This document shows positions 1-12,324 of a stretch of 64,000 bases of DNA, piece after piece. Position 1 is the first letter of the stretch, and each line of letters opens with the position of its first letter. The stretch is from Physcomitrium patens (taxonomy: Eukaryota; Streptophyta; Bryopsida; Funariales; Funariaceae): positions 9,586,500 to 9,650,499 of the forward strand of contig NC_037266.1 of NCBI RefSeq assembly GCF_000002425.4, in the 5' to 3' direction. A model generated the notes under the pieces. The model did no database searches, was not told the origin of the DNA, and worked only from the letters and a program-made list of their open reading frames with translations. The translations under genes were made by a program, and so were the position numbers.

Positions 1-1
1 G

Positions 2-2775
2 ATACAAAGTACTAAAAATTACTCTTTTTAGTAGTCTCAACTATACAAAAATTTCAATTGCCTTATTACTTCAATAATTAAGCAATTCTGAATTTTTTTT
101 GCAAATCTTAACCCTAATCACCAAGCTTTACTAAACTGTAGCTCGTGATTTAACTATTCACTCAGAGCAAAAAAATTCACACAAATGCCACTATAAGTCT
201 TTTATGTGCTTAATAAGAATTTACTTCAATCCAACTTATAGATTGTGAGAAAATGCCCAAAAACTACACTAATGTTACTTGACTACCAACTTGAAAGTTG
301 ATGTAAATGTTCCAATAGTGATTTTTCATTATCCAATTATTAACTTCAACTCAAAATTGATATATAGCTTGATTTTTGAGTTTTCTAACACCATGCTAAA
401 TTTCACCTTGATCCAACTAATAGATCTTTAGATATCATAGAAACCCTACCCACCCCAAATTGCTAACTTCCGGTACGTTCTTGTACCAAAATCCAAATAT
501 CTCTCAATTACACCATTGAATTATCACAAAATTTAAAATATACTTAGCACCCCTAATTTACTAAGCACTATCAAAATTTGAATTCTAGATGTGACATTAA
601 TTTTAGGAGCTAATCAAGAATGTTAGCCCTAATTTCATTGCATAAATCCCAAATTGCCAATACAAACTCTAATTTTCAACAAAAATTACAAAGTTTCAAC
701 AAATCCTACTAAAACCAATCTTATGTCTTTGAAACAAGCTCCAACTTAGCTCTCAAATCCTAATCTTTGATCTTCAAATGAATTCCTATTTTATCCTAGG
801 CAATTATTTTAGTAGCCAGAGGTCTAATTTTGACCATGTCTCACAAACGGTCGATCCCTAGGTATCAATTTAACCTATCCTAAGGATTTTTTAGCCCAAT
901 CCTATCTTTTACTTAACTCTAGTATCAACCATACTAATAATTTATCTCTTCTAATCTGATTTTATTAATTTATGGTCTTACTAAAGTAATAAAAGAGTCT
1001 CTATAGCCTAGAAGATAAAAGTACTAACCAACCTTCAACCTATTAAGTATTAAGATGAAAAAATAACCTAAGAGGCTTTTATAAAAGTCATGTTTAGATA
1101 CCTTGAATTAAATTATAAGAAAAATCAAACTTATGAGAAGTTCAATCTATTTGAAGGTTATATTTTTTTAGTAATAATAGTCCTAAAAAAATTAGATTGG
1201 ATAGAGATTTAATGATATTAAATATTACTAAAGTATTATGATTTTTAATTGCTATATTTTAAAAATAATATTTTAAAAATAATTTCTTTGAAAGATAAAA
1301 AATGACTATTTTTGACTTTCATATGCATGGATTTATTTTTCTTGATTAAAGATATTTCTTGTTTTTTTAATAAAAGCTTCATTTATAAAACAAGCTCAGG
1401 CTCTTAAATCTAACAAGCCAAAGACTTTGTAATTTTTTGGTTTCAAATTAACTTCTATTATAAAATAAGATGAAATATTTGAAGAGAGATTATGATCTTT
1501 ATTAGATATTATATAAGATTCTAGGAACATGATCTCTAGTATAGCTGAAAAAACTTATTTTATGATTTATCATCTTCTTTGGTAATCGTCCTTCTTATTT
1601 TGTGGTTGCATTGTTTTTTTGGATAATGTTGAGCAATGTGCTTAGGTTCTCCACAATATAAGCATTGACCTTCTTGACAATGTTGAGTTTTTTTTTGCTT
1701 AATAAGAGGCTTAAAATATATTACGTCAATTTGTATGTGTTTTGATCTTGATAAATAAGCTTCTATGAACTTAGAGGCTATTGCCATGGCTTGATTTATA
1801 CCTCTCTAATCAAATATTTGTTCTTGATATCATTCAAAGAGTTGATTGTTGCATGCAATGGCTTAAGCAATAAAATATTTTAATGAACTTACTCTTAGCA
1901 TTATCAAAAATAAACCATTGATGTTATATTTTATATCATATCAAAATTGATTGATAAAGAATTTGTTTATTTCATACTTGGAATATCAAACTTCTCAAGT
2001 AGGGTTATTTTGGTCTCTTTTATACTTAGAGTAGTAAGATTTTTTAAATTCAATTGCACAACTTCTTGGCATAGACTTTGAACTTTGCTGTTGATTTCTT
2101 TGATACACAATAAAATATTAATTCTATAATTGACATTAAAAATATATCAAATTTTTACCTTTAGAATATTGATAAGCTTGTGAAAATTTACAATAGTTTC
2201 AAATCTATTCTCACTTCTTTTAAGAATAGCATCTATATTTTTTTCTTTTGTAGACAACTCAAAAAAATCTAAAAGTCAAATTAGAAGAGATTTATCTACA
2301 AATCCTAGTATCAAATGAAGGTTTTTACAAAGATAGATAGTCTACTTTTTTTAAGAAAAATAATCAATGTTAGAAAATTAAAAATGAGTCTAAAGATGAG
2401 TAGTCCACAATCTTTAAAATATAATAATAGAATTGAGAAAATCTACTTACTTCTAATATAAAGCAAAGACAACAAGTTAACGTTCTTATCAAACTATTAA
2501 GGACATAAATCTCAAAAATAAAATATCTCAATACACTCTTATATCCTGAAAAGACTAAAAATATATTCAAAGATGGTAATATATTGAATTAGAATGACTA
2601 TTGCTAAAGAAAAAAAAACTAAAAAGTCTTGAAATAAGGCTAAGAACTAAAAAGGTATTAATGAGAATAAAACAGGCTTCACTCTTACCTCTATAGATAC
2701 TATCTAATTAAGAGCTATGTAGTGATGTCTTATAGGACATCCAACACATTTCTAATTTGCAAGACACATGTCTTA
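2..2775. repeat. Left arm of a large inverted repeat
   Basis: This arm is the reverse complement of 7022-9795. Paired coordinates add up to 9797 over the whole length, so I see no net insertion or deletion across 2,774 bp. Blocks compared by eye are identical except for isolated substitutions, for example near 1526, 2655 and 2732. Position 1 does not pair with 9796, so the arm either ends at the window edge or continues beyond it after a mismatch. The arm contains a decayed minus-strand Ty3/gypsy gag-protease fragment (about 1380-2350) and the start of its LTR. The outer 1 kb matches no family I recognise. Confidence 0.95.
1380..1980 (-). pseudogene. Decayed Ty3/gypsy gag-protease fragment (left arm)
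   Basis: The open stretch 1560-1787 encodes a nucleocapsid-like segment containing CLYCGEPKHIAQHYP. This is the CX2CX4HX4C zinc knuckle of retroelement gag with its last cysteine changed to tyrosine. Downstream, at about 1380-1480, a degenerate LLDLRA...CFINEAF segment corresponds to the protease active-site region of element B (LLDSGASTCFLDEEF). The fragment has stops in every frame outside the short ORF and cannot encode a functional protein. It belongs to the same family as elements B, C and D. An almost identical copy lies in the other arm at 8010-8237 on the plus strand. Confidence 0.75.
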
Positions 2776-3010
2776 ACTTGCAAGGCAAGTTTCCTATATA
2801 TGTGCCATATCATTAGCTTATACCACAAGCTATCCATACATTATTGTATAGTGTGATTTATGAATTTGAAATAAATTGGATACCTAGTTGTAAAGAATTT
2901 AGTTTTAATTTATTGGCCATGTTCTAATAAGTAATTTATTCTTAATATAGAAGACAAATAAATGCAATAATATTAAAATTTATTCTACTAATAAAAAACT
3001 TATATATTTA
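2505..3010 (-). repeat. Decayed LTR of the B/C/D chromovirus family
   Basis: The stretch resembles the LTRs at 28163-28709 and 60648-61197. It shares a TTAAGGACAT-like start, the segment GGCTTCACTCTTACCTCTAT followed by a decayed TATA run near 2690, and the later TCTTATAGGACAT and GGCAAGTTT segments. Its inner half is duplicated in the right arm only as far as 7022. The outer end is too eroded to place, and no target duplication was found. Confidence 0.55.
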
Positions 3011-5690
3011 AGAAGATTTGTACATAAGGCTTTTTAGAGCATCTAAGAATGCCTTAACATCCTTTGCTGTACCAAATCATAACTAATCATTTGTAAGTAA
3101 GTTAGATTTCTAATAATTTCAAAAAATATATATAATTTCTTTTTAAATTTTTATATTAATATTATAATATTATTATAGCTCCATATTTTTATCTTTAATA
3201 TATATACATGAAGTCTTGGCTCTCAAAATACCTTTACTTTACATAGAATACTCTAATTGTAATAAAATCCTTTCAAAATATTTTTTTCCCCAAAAGATTT
3301 TTATCCCTAAACTTTAGAATTTCATATCTCTTGATCAATCTATTTTTTTTTTCAAATTTATAGATAATGTAGTACTTATCTTGAAGCTTTATCACAAAAA
3401 AATAAACCATAAATTTACTTCAAATTATTTGGCAGTTGAGAAACTCTTATAAGTGCTATAAATTCAAATTTACAAGCATCCAAGTAGTATTTTCTTCATA
3501 TTTCAAGAATCCAAAATTCAAATGCCAAAAAATTTGATACATAACTTTACAACATAGTAATGTATTTAATATAAAACTTGACCAAAGATTTGTCTAAATG
3601 CACAAGCTATGGCTAGAACTAAAATCTTCATGAAATTGATTCATAAATAAACTTCAATTTAGAAGCGTTGTCTTCAAGTAATTATTGCTCCTCCAAATCG
3701 ACTCCAAATCTTTTGTATAAATATATTTTTTTTAGTATTAATTATCATTCAAATCTAAAAACTTTATTTAAGAAGTTTTTTTCATCCATAAATGAGCTTT
3801 CATCTAAGAATATTTTTTCATCTATAAATAAAAATTCATCTATTTAAAATAAATTTTTATTCATCAAAATTCATTTGATTTGATATAATTTCATCCATAT
3901 AATATTTCATTTAATGAAATTTAATTTCATTATCAAATTCCATCTAAATAATTTATCCATAATATTTAATTGATGGACTTATAATATGGTCCAAATAAGA
4001 ACCAAAGGTGGTTGGAATTTCTAAACCTATTGTTGCATCCACCTTCACAATTGAACATACTACAATTAATTGAAAGATTCAAATTTAATTCAATTAATCT
4101 TATTTTAAAGAAGACTTGAATATACATCTTGTTTTTAACTTTTGCCTTAAATTTTAATTTTATGACTCTAATATTGCCCTTCAAAGTTGATGCTTTAATT
4201 TCATAAGGCAAAAAAATTCCTTCTATAAAATTGAGTGCCACAACTTGGTCATTGGTTGCCTTTTAGTAAATCTAAGTTTTTTGAAATTCTAATTCCAAAT
4301 GACATCTTCTTCCAAAATTTGAGTCCTTAGGCTATCTCAATCCTCATGATTTTATCCTCCAAAGCCATACTTTTACTTGGTTGCTTGAATTCAAAGATAG
4401 GAGATCCTCTACTACAAGAATCAACTCATGTCTTAGTTCCAATATGATCAATTCTTAGTTTTTTAAAATCTACACTTTATTAACTTTCTAAAAAATTAAT
4501 TCTTGTTGCTTTTGAGCTTGTGGACAATAAGAAAAAACCTTCTAAAATAGAGCTACCAAACTCTGAAGGTAGAATTCCATGTTTTACTAAATTAGAGATT
4601 TCTTCTCCATACAAACTATAAATTCTAAGATTTTTATGTCCAAAGAATTATAACATTAAACTTTAAAAGTTGATTCTAAAAATTAAAGAAAAAAAATTGG
4701 AACAACTAAGATGCTTACAAAACTTACAAAAAAATTGGCATGGAATTGCCCATCAACAAAAAGAAGAAGAAGAAGAAGAAGAAGAAGAAGAAGAAAGAGG
4801 ATTTGGCTACCTAATCCTTTTAAATAAGTATTTGAGGCCCTAAAAATAGTAGCTATATCTCCACCATTGAAATCCCATGAATCTAATCAAGATTTATTGT
4901 TCATAAGGCTTCATAAATCTAAATCCGATTTTAGGGCTAAAAGCTCTTATAATTATCTAATAAGTATGTTTTTGGTAAAATTATTACAATTATTGTATTC
5001 AAAATATATTTTCATCCTAAGATCGCTTCTTTGCTTGCCTAAATCCATGCCAAAATGTAATACTTATGTAATTTTAAAGAATTATGATTTAAATCTAATT
5101 GACTATTTAATACTAAAAGTTAATCATTAAATGGTGTTATGATTTTATCAAAGAACTTGTAAAATTTGTACCACTAAATTAAACTCAATTTTTTTTAAAG
5201 GATCATGGACTTTGAAAAATTATGATTCTATTAATCTTTTGAGATTTTAGCAATTCTAAGAAGTTAGAAGAATACTAAAAGTTAGTATTCACCTTTGAAA
5301 ATAAAATTTGAACCTAACCAATAGAAGAAGGAAGAAGATAGAAGAAAAAGAATTAATAGAAATAAATGAAATAACTAAGAACTAAAAATTAGTACCAATG
5401 TAATCATTCTACTATGAGAAGGAATTTATTTTAAGCCTTTAGAATTTACATATCTTATAGGTTACTATAATTACTAATTTCTTACATGAATATTAATTTT
5501 TTAAATTTAAAATCTTCTAAACTAACTTTCACTTAATAATTGTTATTTGGCACATTAAATACATTCTTTTGTTTTAAAAAAAACTAATGAATCAATTTAA
5601 TGACTCACAACTATTTTAATTAGTAGATATAGGAAGTCATAGACATATCCTGATAGAACATAATGAGCTTGACTCAAATGATTTTTGCAT
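3011..5690. other. AT-rich spacer DNA without a recognisable gene
   Basis: The short ORFs here (for example 3966-4241 minus and 4867-5130 plus) have low-complexity composition and no motif I recognise. Apart from one AAG microsatellite I see no RNA gene, repeat array or retroelement domain. Confidence 0.5.
4761..4795. repeat. (AAG)n microsatellite
   Basis: About eleven uninterrupted AAG units lie inside the spacer of the large inverted repeat. Confidence 0.9.
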
Positions 5691-5691
5691 T

Positions 5692-5946
5692 CTAGTCCAT
5701 ATATAAGATGTTTTTTAGAAAGTTATTGGCCAAGAATAGCTCAATTCTGTTGCAACCCTGCACACACATGTCATCCAACTTTGTGTCCTTCACATTCAAT
5801 GGCTTAATCTCAATGATGGTCTTCTCAAGTCCTTGTTGAATAAGTACATTTGTCACCTTGCACGCCCACAAACTGAAATTGATCTTCCCATCAAACTTCT
5901 CTACCTCAAACTTAGGAGTTGTTAACTTGATTGAACCCATCGTCAT
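5692..5946 (-). pseudogene. Ty1/copia gag N-terminal fragment
   Basis: This 84-residue ORF begins MTMGSIKLTTPKFEVEKFDG and continues with NFSLWACKVTNVLIQQGLEK. That is the conserved start of plant Ty1/copia gag proteins (the KFDGxNFxxWxxxMxxxLxxQGL pattern). The reading frame ends after 84 codons, whereas a full gag is several hundred residues, and no pol follows in the next kilobase on the minus strand. It is a truncated fragment of a copia family different from element E. Confidence 0.75.
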
Positions 5947-7021
5947 GGCAGTAAGTGAGTGCTGGGATAATTTAGTAAACAGAAATCACAGTATTTTTAT
6001 TTGCTTCACAGACGCTATGCACATCAACTGAAAACAGCAACTGCAATGGATGCAACCTAGAGAAAAATCTGCTATGAGAACAGGTTGAAGAGCTCAAGTA
6101 GAAAACGTCGAGAAAATCTAGGAAACTTCAGCAGCAGTAGAGTCCTTGCACAATAACCTCCACCGTCAGCTTGCCAAGTAGTTTATATCAGCCACGTTCT
6201 CTAATGCCTTGATCAATACACACCCTGCATTTCTGAAGTTATGAGTCCCACCTCAGGTACTTCCTGTTGCAGGTAAAAGAAGAACAGGTGTGGGGAGATT
6301 CTACGTCAAGCACAGCCGAAACATATGAAGTCCACTTGATCATAAAATCAGCTTCTAATTTGCCAGTTCGGCATGCAATTGCTTAGTAGCATTCACTATG
6401 TTCATCAACGCTCGCACAACCTCAGCATACTTCCTAGTCTTCAGATCGCAGTCAGGATTGATTCATAATACCTTGGACTCCAACACCTCCAACATCTTGT
6501 GAGCACGATCAGCCATCTCCTCTATTGGTGGAATGCGAGGGGAGTGAATATCGTACAAGCCGGAACCAATTCCAGGTCCCTAGTGAATACTTTCATTGAA
6601 TACTTTCATTGAACACACTCAGTAGCTTCTCCGATCGCTAATTCTCAATCGTGATCACATTTACGTCCATGTCAATCATATTGTAGATGATATTGAAATT
6701 TGAGTAGCATACGTGGATGAATAGTAACCTTGCCGATTTGGATCACCGTAAAGTTGGCCTTCTCCAAGTCCTCGACCTTATCCTTGTACGCAGCAAATTT
6801 TTTGGTCTGCCGTTTCTTCTTGTAAAAATGAGAACTGAAGTGTGATTCTCCGGCCTACTCCCGCACTCAAATAATTGACCTCTCTCCCACCTGCGTACTT
6901 GCAGACAGAGAGTTCCGTCCCGTTTTCTCGATAACACGTCAATGTGGGGCCCTCCATCTCGATTGTACTACTGGCTGAGGCCCGAACCTGAAACATGAGT
7001 TGCCATGGGCGACTTCACGTC
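5947..7021. other. GC-richer unassigned segment in the inverted-repeat spacer
   Basis: Base composition here is clearly less AT-rich than on either side. Overlapping minus-strand ORFs at 6743-6937 and 6778-6996 look protein-like, but neither continues and I recognise no family. The segment lies upstream of the copia gag fragment, so it could be that element's leader and LTR, or a captured host fragment. A short direct duplication (TGAATACTTTCAT twice) occurs near 6583-6610. Confidence 0.35.
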
Positions 7022-9795
7022 TAAGACATGTGTCTTGCAAATTAGAAATGTGTTGAATGTCCTATAAGACATCACTACATAGCTCTTAATTAGATAGTAT
7101 CTATAGAGGTAAGAGTGAAGCCTGTTTTATTCTCATTAATGCCTTTTTAGTTCTTAGCCTTATTTCAAGACTTTTTAGTTTTTTTTTCTTTAGCAATAGT
7201 CATTCTAATTCAATATATTACCATCTTTGAATATATTTTTAGTCTTTTCAGGATATAAGAGTGTATTGAGATATTTTATTTTTGAGATTTATGTCCTTAA
7301 TAGTTTGATAAGAACGTTAACTTGTTGTCTTTGCTTTATATTAGAAGTAAGTAGATTTTCTCAATTCTATTATTATATTTTAAAGATTGTGGACTACTCA
7401 TCTTTAGACTCATTTTTAATTTTCTAACATTGATTATTTTTCTTAAAAAAAGTAGACTATCTATCTTTGTAAAAACCTTCATTTGATACTAGGATTTGTA
7501 GATAAATCTCTTCTAATTTGACTTTTAGATTTTTTTGAGTTGTCTACAAAAGAAAAAAATATAGATGCTATTCTTAAAAGAAGTGAGAATAGATTTGAAA
7601 CTATTGTAAATTTTCACAAGCTTATCAATATTCTAAAGGTAAAAATTTGATATATTTTTAATGTCAATTATAGAATTAATATTTTATTGTGTATCAAAGA
7701 AATCAACAGCAAAGTTCAAAGTCTATGCCAAGAAGTTGTGCAATTGAATTTAAAAAATCTTACTACTCTAAGTATAAAAGAGACCAAAATAACCCTACTT
7801 GAGAAGTTTGATATTCCAAGTATGAAATAAACAAATTCTTTATCAATCAATTTTGATATGATATAAAATATAACATCAATGGTTTATTTTTGATAATGCT
7901 AAGAGCAAGTTCATTAAAATATTTTATTGCTTAAGCCATTGCATGCAACAATCAACTCTTTGAATGATATCAAGAACAAATATTTGATTAGAGAGGTATA
8001 AATCAAGCCATGGCAATAGCCTCTAAGTTCATAGAAGCTTATTTATCAAGATCAAAACACATACAAATTGACGTAATATATTTTAAGCCTCTTATTAAGC
8101 AAAAAAAAACTCAACATTGTCAAGAAGGTCAATGCTTATATTGTGGAGAACCTAAGCACATTGCTCAACATTATCCAAAAAAACAATGCAACCACAAAAT
8201 AAGAAGGACGATTACCAAAGAAGATGATAAATCATAAAATAAGTTTTTTCAGCTATACTAGAGATCATGTTGCTAGAATCTTATATAATATCTAATAAAG
8301 ATCATAATCTCTCTTCAAATATTTCATCTTATTTTATAATAGAAGTTAATTTGAAACCAAAAAATTACAAAGTCTTTGGCTTGTTAGATTTAAGAGCCTG
8401 AGCTTGTTTTATAAATGAAGCTTTTATTAAAAAAACAAGAAATATCTTTAATCAAGAAAAATAAATCCATGCATATGAAAGTCAAAAATAGTCATTTTTT
8501 ATCTTTCAAAGAAATTATTTTTAAAATATTATTTTTAAAATATAGCAATTAAAAATCATAATACTTTAGTAATATTTAATATCATTAAATCTCTATCCAA
8601 TCTAATTTTTTTAGGACTATTATTACTAAAAAAATATAACCTTCAAATAGATTGAACTTCTCATAAGTTTGATTTTTCTTATAATTTAATTCAAGGTATC
8701 TAAACATGACTTTTATAAAAGCCTCTTAGGTTATTTTTTCATCTTAATACTTAATAGGTTGAAGGTTGGTTAGTACTTTTATCTTCTAGGCTATAGAGAC
8801 TCTTTTATTACTTTAGTAAGACCATAAATTAATAAAATCAGATTAGAAGAGATAAATTATTAGTATGGTTGATACTAGAGTTAAGTAAAAGATAGGATTG
8901 GGCTAAAAAATCCTTAGGATAGGTTAAATTGATACCTAGGGATCGACCGTTTGTGAGACATGGTCAAAATTAGACCTCTGGCTACTAAAATAATTGCCTA
9001 GGATAAAATAGGAATTCATTTGAAGATCAAAGATTAGGATTTGAGAGCTAAGTTGGAGCTTGTTTCAAAGACATAAGATTGGTTTTAGTAGGATTTGTTG
9101 AAACTTTGTAATTTTTGTTGAAAATTAGAGTTTGTATTGGCAATTTGGGATTTATGCAATGAAATTAGGGCTAACATTCTTGATTAGCTCCTAAAATTAA
9201 TGTCACATCTAGAATTCAAATTTTGATAGTGCTTAGTAAATTAGGGGTGCTAAGTATATTTTAAATTTTGTGATAATTCAATGGTGTAATTGAGAGATAT
9301 TTGGATTTTGGTACAAGAACGTACCGGAAGTTAGCAATTTGGGGTGGGTAGGGTTTCTATGATATCTAAAGATCTATTAGTTGGATCAAGGTGAAATTTA
9401 GCATGGTGTTAGAAAACTCAAAAATCAAGCTATATATCAATTTTGAGTTGAAGTTAATAATTGGATAATGAAAAATCACTATTGGAACATTTACATCAAC
9501 TTTCAAGTTGGTAGTCAAGTAACATTAGTGTAGTTTTTGGGCATTTTCTCACAATCTATAAGTTGGATTGAAGTAAATTCTTATTAAGCACATAAAAGAC
9601 TTATAGTGGCATTTGTGTGAATTTTTTTGCTCTGAGTGAATAGTTAAATCACGAGCTACAGTTTAGTAAAGCTTGGTGATTAGGGTTAAGATTTGCAAAA
9701 AAAATTCAGAATTGCTTAATTATTGAAGTAATAAGGCAATTGAAATTTTTGTATAGTTGAGACTACTAAAAAGAGTAATTTTTAGTACTTTGTAT
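7022..9795. repeat. Right arm of a large inverted repeat
   Basis: This is the inverted copy of 2-2775. The match stops abruptly on the inner side at 7022, in the middle of the LTR-like sequence that continues at 2776-3010 on the other side. The left copy therefore looks like the donor and this one the inverted duplicate (inference). On its outer side the arm is followed by about 150 bp of unassigned AT-rich DNA and then by the truncated end of element C. The 4,246-bp spacer lies between 2776 and 7021. Confidence 0.95.
7820..8440 (+). pseudogene. Decayed Ty3/gypsy gag-protease fragment (right arm)
   Basis: This is the inverted copy of the fragment at 1380-1980. The nucleocapsid-like ORF at 8010-8237 encodes the same 75 residues as its partner, including the zinc knuckle that has lost its last cysteine. 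It is followed by the degenerate protease motif region. Upstream, 7860-7990 retains weak similarity to the end of the gag domain of element B. Many stops are present, and the fragment is non-coding as it stands. Confidence 0.75.
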
Positions 9796-9949
9796 TGGAT
9801 TTAAGCACTTTTAAATTAAAATTAAAATTTCATTCTTCTTACAAGAGTGAAACATATTAGGATTTTTGGATATTTGTAAAACACAATTCGACCTTCTACA
9901 ACCAATTGCTCGATGCATTTCCAAATATGACGAAATGTAATACAATAGC

Positions 9950-12324
9950 GACCACCAAAAATCTCTCAATATTAGCTTTAAATTCTTGTTGTATCTAAAA
10001 TATCTTGCTGCTGAAAAGTTGTGATGTACTTGAAGAACACATAAATGTGCTTATCTTTCTGGCACATGTAGGCATCATTCAAAATAAAGTAGGTTTTTCT
10101 TGAACTTGAACTTAGAGGTATCACAAGACTTAGAAAAAGTATTTATGATATCATAAATAAGAGGATCAAAGGACATACTTGATTGAATTTGTTCAAAAAA
10201 AGTTGAATCAACAATCAATGTTGATTTCATTGCTTGAAGATAAAATTATTCTGGCTTCAATAAAATTTATCTTTTGTTGATAAAAAATTGCATCTTCTTC
10301 TTTAGATAAGAATATTTAGAAAGGACATAAAACAAACCTTATTGTTTTCTTGGCCGATAAGTGATATTGAACTTAGATCTTGAAAAAAATATGCTCTAAC
10401 GAGTCTAGTGATGATTTAAAATACAACTTGATATGAAATACTTGAAGTTCTTGTGATCCATATATATGGTGATTGGACTAGAAGCGCCCTCTAGATAATG
10501 ACACCATTCTTGAAATGAATCCATAATTGCAAAAAACTCTTCATTATAGATCTCATAGTTAATCTCAACTACTGAAAATTTCTTGGAATGAAAAGCTAAT
10601 AGGTGAAATTTATCATCTATTCCCATTTGTGATAATATGGCATCCAAAGCTAAGTCCAATGCATGTGTTTCCATAAAGAATGCCTTGGAGAAGTCAATGT
10701 AATATAAAATTGGTGCAGAAACAAAGGTTGTCTTTAAAGCTTCAAATGCTGCTTCTGTTTCTTGATTCCATTGAAGTTTGTCTTTACAAGTCAAACGTGT
10801 AAGTGGAGGTGCAATTTGAGAAAAATCTTTGATGAAGATCTGATATTAGTAGGCAAATCCCAAAAAACATTGGACATCTCAAACCATTTTTGAGTTCTTT
10901 CGATCCATAATAGTTTGAATTTTCTTAGGATTCATCATAAGTCCTTCATTTGAAATGATATAACCTAAAAAGTCAACTTGAGTAGTGTGAAATATACACT
11001 TTTTTATCTTGGCCTAGCATCTCTTATCTCTTAAATTTTGTAATACATGACAAACTTGAAGTTCATGTTCTTTTATATTTTTAAAATACATCAAGATGTT
11101 GTCTAGATAACAAATAATAAAATCGTCTAAAAATTCTTCAAAAACATCATTTATAAGATGTTGAAAAGCTGCTGTTGCATTTGTAAGTTTAAAAAACATG
11201 ACATTATATTCAAAATATTTGTACTTGGTTTGAAATGCTATCTTCTATTCATCTCCTTCTTTGAGGCATATTAGATTGTAAGCTCCTCATAGATCTATTT
11301 TTGTATAGATCTTAGCTTGATTCAATTAATCAAGAATTTTGGATATTAAAAGTAGTAGGTACCTATTCTTAATGGTGATCTTAGTCAATCCTCTCTAATC
11401 AACACGCATCTACAATGATCCATCTTTTATCTTCACAAATAGAATTGAGGCTCCTGTTGGAGATTTGAAATGGTGTATGAAGTTCTTGGCTAAATTTTCT
11501 TCAATATACTCCTTGAATTTAGTCAACTTATTTTGTGATAATTTATAGATTGGTCCAAATGGCAATTGTGCTCTTTCTTGAAGGTCAATTGAGCAGTCAT
11601 AGAAACAATGTTTTGGAAGAGTATTCACATTCTTTTTTCCAAATACATCTTGAAATTCTTGATATTGGCTTAAAATGCTACTTGAAGTCTTTGCACCATT
11701 AGAAATAAGTGTGGCATAAATGGCATAAGGTAACTTTTTTTTTTGCAACATGCAAGAAAGTTCTTGCACTTACAAATATAAGTTTAATTGTATCAAACTT
11801 ATAATTTTCTACTTGATTAACTACACTCTTAGAATATTTTTAAAAAAATCAAGAGTACAAGAAATTCAATCTACTCAAGGGTTGTAATTTTTTAACCATA
11901 ATAAGCTTAAAAGGATTGGATTAGAGTGAGATCTAATAATATTAAATACTACAAAGCTATTATGACCATTGATTATTACTTCTATATGAAGGATTTTATG
12001 AAGTTCAACTCCAAAAGACAATGGATGACCATCTATGACTTCTATGTAAACAAGTTTAGCTAAGTATTGAGAGGGTTTTGAGAAGAGAATAGGACCTTCA
12101 TTAGGTATTGTACAAGGTTCCAATTGTACGATCTCTATTATAGCTAAACAAACACATTTTTTAATATATTGTCTTCTTTGACATTTGTACTCCTCATTTT
12201 ATAACTATGTCGCTTCTTTGGACAATGTTGAGCAATGTGCTTAAGTTCTCCATAATATAAGCTTAATCCTTCCTAACAATGATAAGTCTTTTTTTGCTCA
12301 ATAAGAGGTTTAAAACATACCCGT
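9950..12324 (-). pseudogene. Element C, left part: decayed chromovirus pol
   Basis: This is an old Ty3/gypsy copy read on the minus strand, in pieces. The nucleocapsid and protease (about 11875-12320) are followed by the protease-RT linker and RT start (11410-11769), the RT core (11014-11199, with YLDN in place of the catalytic YLDD) and RNase H (10405-10794, ending DHKNFKYFISSCILN). An integrase zinc-region remnant lies near 9950-10050. All pieces align with element B but carry many stops and shifts, and the catalytic aspartate change would inactivate RT. The element is cut at its left end near the inverted-repeat arm. Its right end was split by insertion of element A and resumes at 27139. 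Confidence 0.85.
12321..12324. other. Target-site duplication of element A (left copy)
   Basis: CCGT immediately precedes the TGTCGTG start of the 5' LTR and recurs at 27139-27142 just after the 3' LTR. The joined flanks rebuild the gag sequence of the element C family, as judged from the undisrupted relative at 1690-1730. Confidence 0.8.

Noticed and set aside
2370-2570. 66-codon ORF in the left arm (and its twin at 7227-7427)
   Set aside because: It lies in the decayed LTR and leader, has low-complexity hydrophobic content, and is identical in the two arms only because the arms are a recent duplication.
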